Below, in pieces: positions 5,261 to 6,034 of a DNA stretch of 6,034 bases. Positions within the stretch are counted from its first letter, which is position 1. The number at the start of each line of letters is the position of its first letter. Under the pieces are notes generated by a model. That model was not told where the DNA came from. It saw only the letters and a list, made by a program, of their open reading frames with translations, and did not search any database. The position numbers were made by a program, and so were the translations under genes. Location: contig JAIPDU010000108.1 in NCBI GenBank assembly GCA_021737525.1, forward strand, positions 1 to 6,034. Direction: 5' to 3'. This stretch comes from Desulfohalobiaceae bacterium (GTDB lineage Bacteria > Desulfobacterota > Desulfovibrionia > Desulfovibrionales > Desulfothermaceae).

Positions 5261-6034
5261 CTAGGCCATGCGGTTGGTGGTCTGCAGCATCTGGTCCGCG
5301 GCCTTCACCGCCTTGGAGTTGGTCTCGTATGCCCTTTGGGCGGAAATCATGTTCACCATTTCCTTCATGGTGCTCACATTGGAGTCCTCCAGGTACCCTT
5401 GGGCCAAGCTGCCCAGCCCGTTTTGCCCGGGCAGGTTCACAAGGGCTTCTCCCGAGGAAGGCGTGTCCTGATGCAGGTTGCTGCCCAGGCTCTCCAAACC
5501 CGCGGGATTGGTGAAGCGGGCCAGCTCGATGGTCCCGATCTGTTCCCCCTGCTGGTTGTCCCCGGTGAAGGCGGTCACCGTGCCGTCTTCGCCAACGGAA
5601 ATATCCGTGGTCCCCTCGGGAACCGCGATCTCCGAGGCCAGGGGGTGACCGTCCGAGGTCACGATCCGGCCCTCGCCGTCCAGCTTGAAGGCTCCGGCCC
5701 GTGTGTACGCGGTTTCACCGTCCGGCATCCGAATGCGGAAAAAACCCTGGCCCTCGATGGCCAAGTCCAGCTCGTTCCCGGTCTTGCTGATATCCCCGGT
5801 GCTGTAGACCTTGGTGATGCCCGCAAGCCGCACGCCGTGTCCCACCTGGGTCCCGGTGGGGATCTGGGTGTCCTGGGTGGCCTGGCTGCCCGCAATGCGG
5901 GAATCCTGGTACAACAGATCCTGGAAGTCGGCCCGGCTCTTCTTGAATCCCGTGGTGTTCACATTGGCCAGATTGTTGGATATGACGTCGATTTTGGTCT
6001 GCTGGGCCTCCATACCCGTTGCCGCCGTGGATAG
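5261..6034 (-). CDS. flgG: Flagellar distal rod protein FlgG, 5' end just outside window
   Basis: FlgG builds the distal rod of the basal body and is exported by the flagellar secretion system. The frame runs off the upper edge: 257 codons are present, starting LSTAATGMEAQQ, while the family normally begins about four residues earlier (MMRSLYTAATGM). The Met codon at 6013 is therefore internal. The signature SNNLANVNTTGFKKSRADFQDLLYQ covers about residues 19-43 of the visible part. The C-terminus STMKEMVNMISAQRAYETNSKAVKAADQMLQ is the paired rod-family helix. It is followed by TNRMA and a TAG at 5263-5261. Visible plus missing residues give about 261, the standard size. FlgF, the usual upstream neighbour, would lie outside the window. 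No truncation or frameshift is seen. Confidence 0.98.
   Translation of the reverse strand, partial: LSTAATGMEAQQTKIDVISNNLANVNTTGFKKSRADFQDLLYQDSRIAGSQATQDTQIPTGTQVGHGVRLAGITKVYSTGDISKTGNELDLAIEGQGFFRIRMPDGETAYTRAGAFKLDGEGRIVTSDGHPLASEIAVPEGTTDISVGEDGTVTAFTGDNQQGEQIGTIELARFTNPAGLESLGSNLHQDTPSSGEALVNLPGQNGLGSLAQGYLEDSNVSTMKEMVNMISAQRAYETNSKAVKAADQMLQTTNRMA

Noticed and set aside
4047..5264. A 405-codon plus-strand open frame opposite flgA and part of flgH, and similar long plus-strand frames at 2355-3533 and 5201-6034
   Set aside because: They lie antisense to clear flagellar genes, cross gene boundaries, show low-complexity composition typical of the reverse strand of GC-rich codons, and lack ribosome-binding sites or recognisable domains.
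6011..6013. ATG as the start of flgG
   Set aside because: The codons before it, up to the window edge, read LSTAATG, matching the conserved FlgG N-terminus, so this Met is internal.

Overview
The window is a piece of a flagellar hook-basal-body and late-assembly cluster. All eight recognisable genes lie on the minus strand. In transcription order, from high to low coordinates, they are flgG (5' end cut off), flgA, flgH, flgI, single-domain flgJ, a 458-base non-coding gap, flgM, flgN and flgK (3' part cut off). The order flgG-A-H-I-J / flgM-N-K, the separate rod-binding-only FlgJ and the roughly 317-residue FlgA fit a Gram-negative bacterium of the Desulfovibrio type (Desulfovibrionales, sulfate reducers). 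The base composition is moderately GC-rich. The taxon is an inference from layout and protein style; that the cell has an outer membrane follows directly from the P-ring and L-ring genes.

Layout by region. Positions 6034-2334 hold the distal rod protein FlgG, the P-ring chaperone FlgA, the L-ring lipoprotein FlgH and the P-ring protein FlgI. FlgJ follows at 2236-1880. Together they build the rod and the bushing through peptidoglycan and outer membrane. Spacing is tight (1 nt for flgA-flgH, 59 nt for flgG-flgA), with two looser joints: 107 nt between flgH and flgI, filled with GTTCAAN heptads in two facing blocks, and 97 nt between flgI and flgJ, with a 7-bp hairpin. Positions 1879-1422 are non-coding and hairpin-rich, with a possible sigma-28 promoter. 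Positions 1421-1 hold the anti-sigma-28 factor FlgM, the hook-junction chaperone FlgN and the first 247 codons of its client FlgK, most simply a late transcription unit.

How the genes work together: FlgG, FlgJ, FlgI, FlgA and FlgH complete the hook-basal body. Export of FlgM after hook completion frees sigma-28, and FlgN delivers FlgK (and normally FlgL) to the export gate. The gap before flgM is therefore a sensible boundary between early and late regulation.

The proteins look intact and ordinary, and I found no new system, mobile element, CRISPR array, tRNA or rRNA. The items worth a second look are all non-coding: the heptad block between flgH and flgI (with a perfect DnaA-box nonamer inside, and leaving flgI without a visible Shine-Dalgarno), the structured gap before flgM, and a hairpin abutting the flgN ribosome-binding site.
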